Assembly: GCA_947478805.1 (NCBI GenBank)
Contig: CANJXQ010000019.1
Span: 1 to 41,344, forward strand
Length of the DNA: 41,344 bases
Source of the DNA: Betaproteobacteria bacterium
Lineage (GTDB): Bacteria > Pseudomonadota > Gammaproteobacteria > Burkholderiales > SG8-39
Direction: 5' to 3'
Below the pieces are notes generated by a model. It was not told the origin of the DNA. It was given only the letters and a program-made list of their open reading frames with translations, and did no database searches. The position numbers and the translations under genes were made by a program. Shown in pieces: positions 40,641-41,344 of the stretch. Position 1 is the stretch's first letter; each line of letters opens with the position of its first letter.

Positions 40641-41344
40641 GTGACGGACTCCAAAAGCAGGGGAAGCCGCCTTGTTCGGCGATCGCTGTCCGTATTGACC
40701 GCGCTGCCGATAGCAGGGGTTCGCGGCTGGCGATTGTCCGATCTCGCCAAGTATTGTGCCTTGGACACAGGCACGACCCATCGGATTCTCCAGGATTTCC
40801 TGGAGCATCGACTGGCACTCCAGCACCATTCGACGCGGCGCTATGTGCTCGGTCCATTGGCGTCCGAACTGGCCGCTTCCTTTCCTGCTACCGCGGAGTC
40901 AGCGCTACAGATAAGAGACTCGCTGAAGCTCCTCGCCCAGGAGACAGGGGCCTCCGCATTCTATTCGGTTCGAAGCGGAGGGGAATTTGTCGTCACCCAA
41001 ACCTACGGCCCCAAGATCAGCCGTTCAGTCATGGAACTCAACGGACTAAGGCGCCCCCTGGTATGGACGACTTCGGGGGTGGCAATACTCCTCGCGTTGC
41101 CCCCTCGAGCCCGCGAAGAAGCCATTTCGCTCGGGTTTCAGCAGATGGCGGTCTACCAGCGATCGCGGCTAAAAGCGTGCAAGCAGCTGGTGGCAGACTC
41201 GAAGAAGCACAAGCGCGCCATCAACATTGGAGTCACCGTGGCGCTCGTCAACTCTTACAGCGTCCCGATTTTGCGGGGCGCCGAACCCGTGGCTTCGATC
41301 ACCCTCATCGGGCATTCCGAGCGGTTGCCGCAGAAAAACGCGGC
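40641..41344 (+). CDS. IclR family transcriptional regulator, 3' end outside the window
   Basis: The frame starts with GTG at 40641 (AGAGGTGG upstream) and stays open to the end, about 234 residues visible. Helix-turn-helix near SVLTALPIAGVRGWRLSDLAKYCALDTGTTHRILQDF (split by turns), then TRRYVLGPLASELAAS, both IclR-typical. The effector domain follows (QETGASAFYSVRSGGEFVV, VTVALVNSYSVPI). IclR proteins control catabolic and transport genes in response to small acids. It may regulate genes here or beyond the window. It begins 49 bases after the cupin gene. Confidence 0.85.
   Translation, partial: MTDSKSRGSRLVRRSLSVLTALPIAGVRGWRLSDLAKYCALDTGTTHRILQDFLEHRLALQHHSTRRYVLGPLASELAASFPATAESALQIRDSLKLLAQETGASAFYSVRSGGEFVVTQTYGPKISRSVMELNGLRRPLVWTTSGVAILLALPPRAREEAISLGFQQMAVYQRSRLKACKQLVADSKKHKRAINIGVTVALVNSYSVPILRGAEPVASITLIGHSERLPQKNA

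Noticed and set aside
1-41344. CRISPR arrays, tRNA or rRNA genes, intact insertion sequences
   Set aside because: No regularly spaced repeats, cloverleaf-like stretches, rRNA sequence or transposase frames were found by reading both strands.

Overview
The window looks like a chromosomal accessory or catabolic region of a GC-rich betaproteobacterium, most likely Burkholderiales (Alcaligenaceae/Comamonadaceae-like). The main clue is the density of Bug (TctC-type) periplasmic receptors: seven intact genes and one remnant, with no TctA/TctB membrane genes. The Bug expansion is known from Bordetella, Cupriavidus, Variovorax and relatives. Both window ends cut genes: an LLM flavin oxidoreductase on the left and an IclR regulator on the right. 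I saw no rRNA, tRNA, CRISPR array or intact insertion sequence.

Left part (1-8.4 kb). A partial LLM oxidoreductase is followed by a Bug-cupin pair on the plus strand. Facing it is a minus-strand operon of PLP aminotransferase, Bug receptor, D-aminoacylase-like amidohydrolase and NTF2-like protein, which reads as capture, deacylation and transamination of an N-acyl amino compound. A divergent Bug gene (7421) has a cluster of CGGTTG/CAACCG dyads upstream.

8.4-16.6 kb. A minus-strand pair encodes a Baeyer-Villiger monooxygenase of the 4-hydroxyacetophenone monooxygenase type and an HSL-family esterase, a classic ketone-to-ester-to-acid sequence. Divergent from it is an SDR / LLM oxidoreductase / methyltransferase operon. 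AzlCD (amino acid exporter type) lies divergent to a VOC-cupin operon, whose promoter overlaps a 15-bp palindrome.

16.6-25.7 kb. Two Bug genes in tandem, a YajD-like HNH protein, an RHH/ParE-type toxin-antitoxin pair, a pRiA4b ORF-3 fragment, a YgiQ radical SAM protein, an MFS transporter, a candidate structured RNA with a terminator, and two small unknown genes.

25.7-34.3 kb. An eight-gene minus-strand operon encodes, in transcription order, an FMN-binding split-barrel protein, an acyl-CoA ligase, a TauD-type dioxygenase, an aldo/keto reductase, an HpcH/HpaI aldolase, a Bug receptor, a bicupin and a second TauD-type dioxygenase paralogous to the first. This is the best candidate for an undescribed catabolic system.

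34.3-41.3 kb. A MazG-like protein, then a minus-strand Bug / cupin / methylsuccinyl-CoA-dehydrogenase-like operon. Next come a frameshifted L7/L12-domain fragment, VapBC, a decayed DUF4143-type ATPase, a Bug signal-peptide remnant, a cupin, and the start of an IclR regulator that runs off the end.

Outside the genes, a diverged intergenic repeat recurs at gene borders: two boxes beginning GTCAGTA spaced exactly 52 bp apart. It is clearest at 2517 and 34931, with weaker relatives at 7132 and 25577. All functional statements are homology- and context-based readings by eye; no database search was run.
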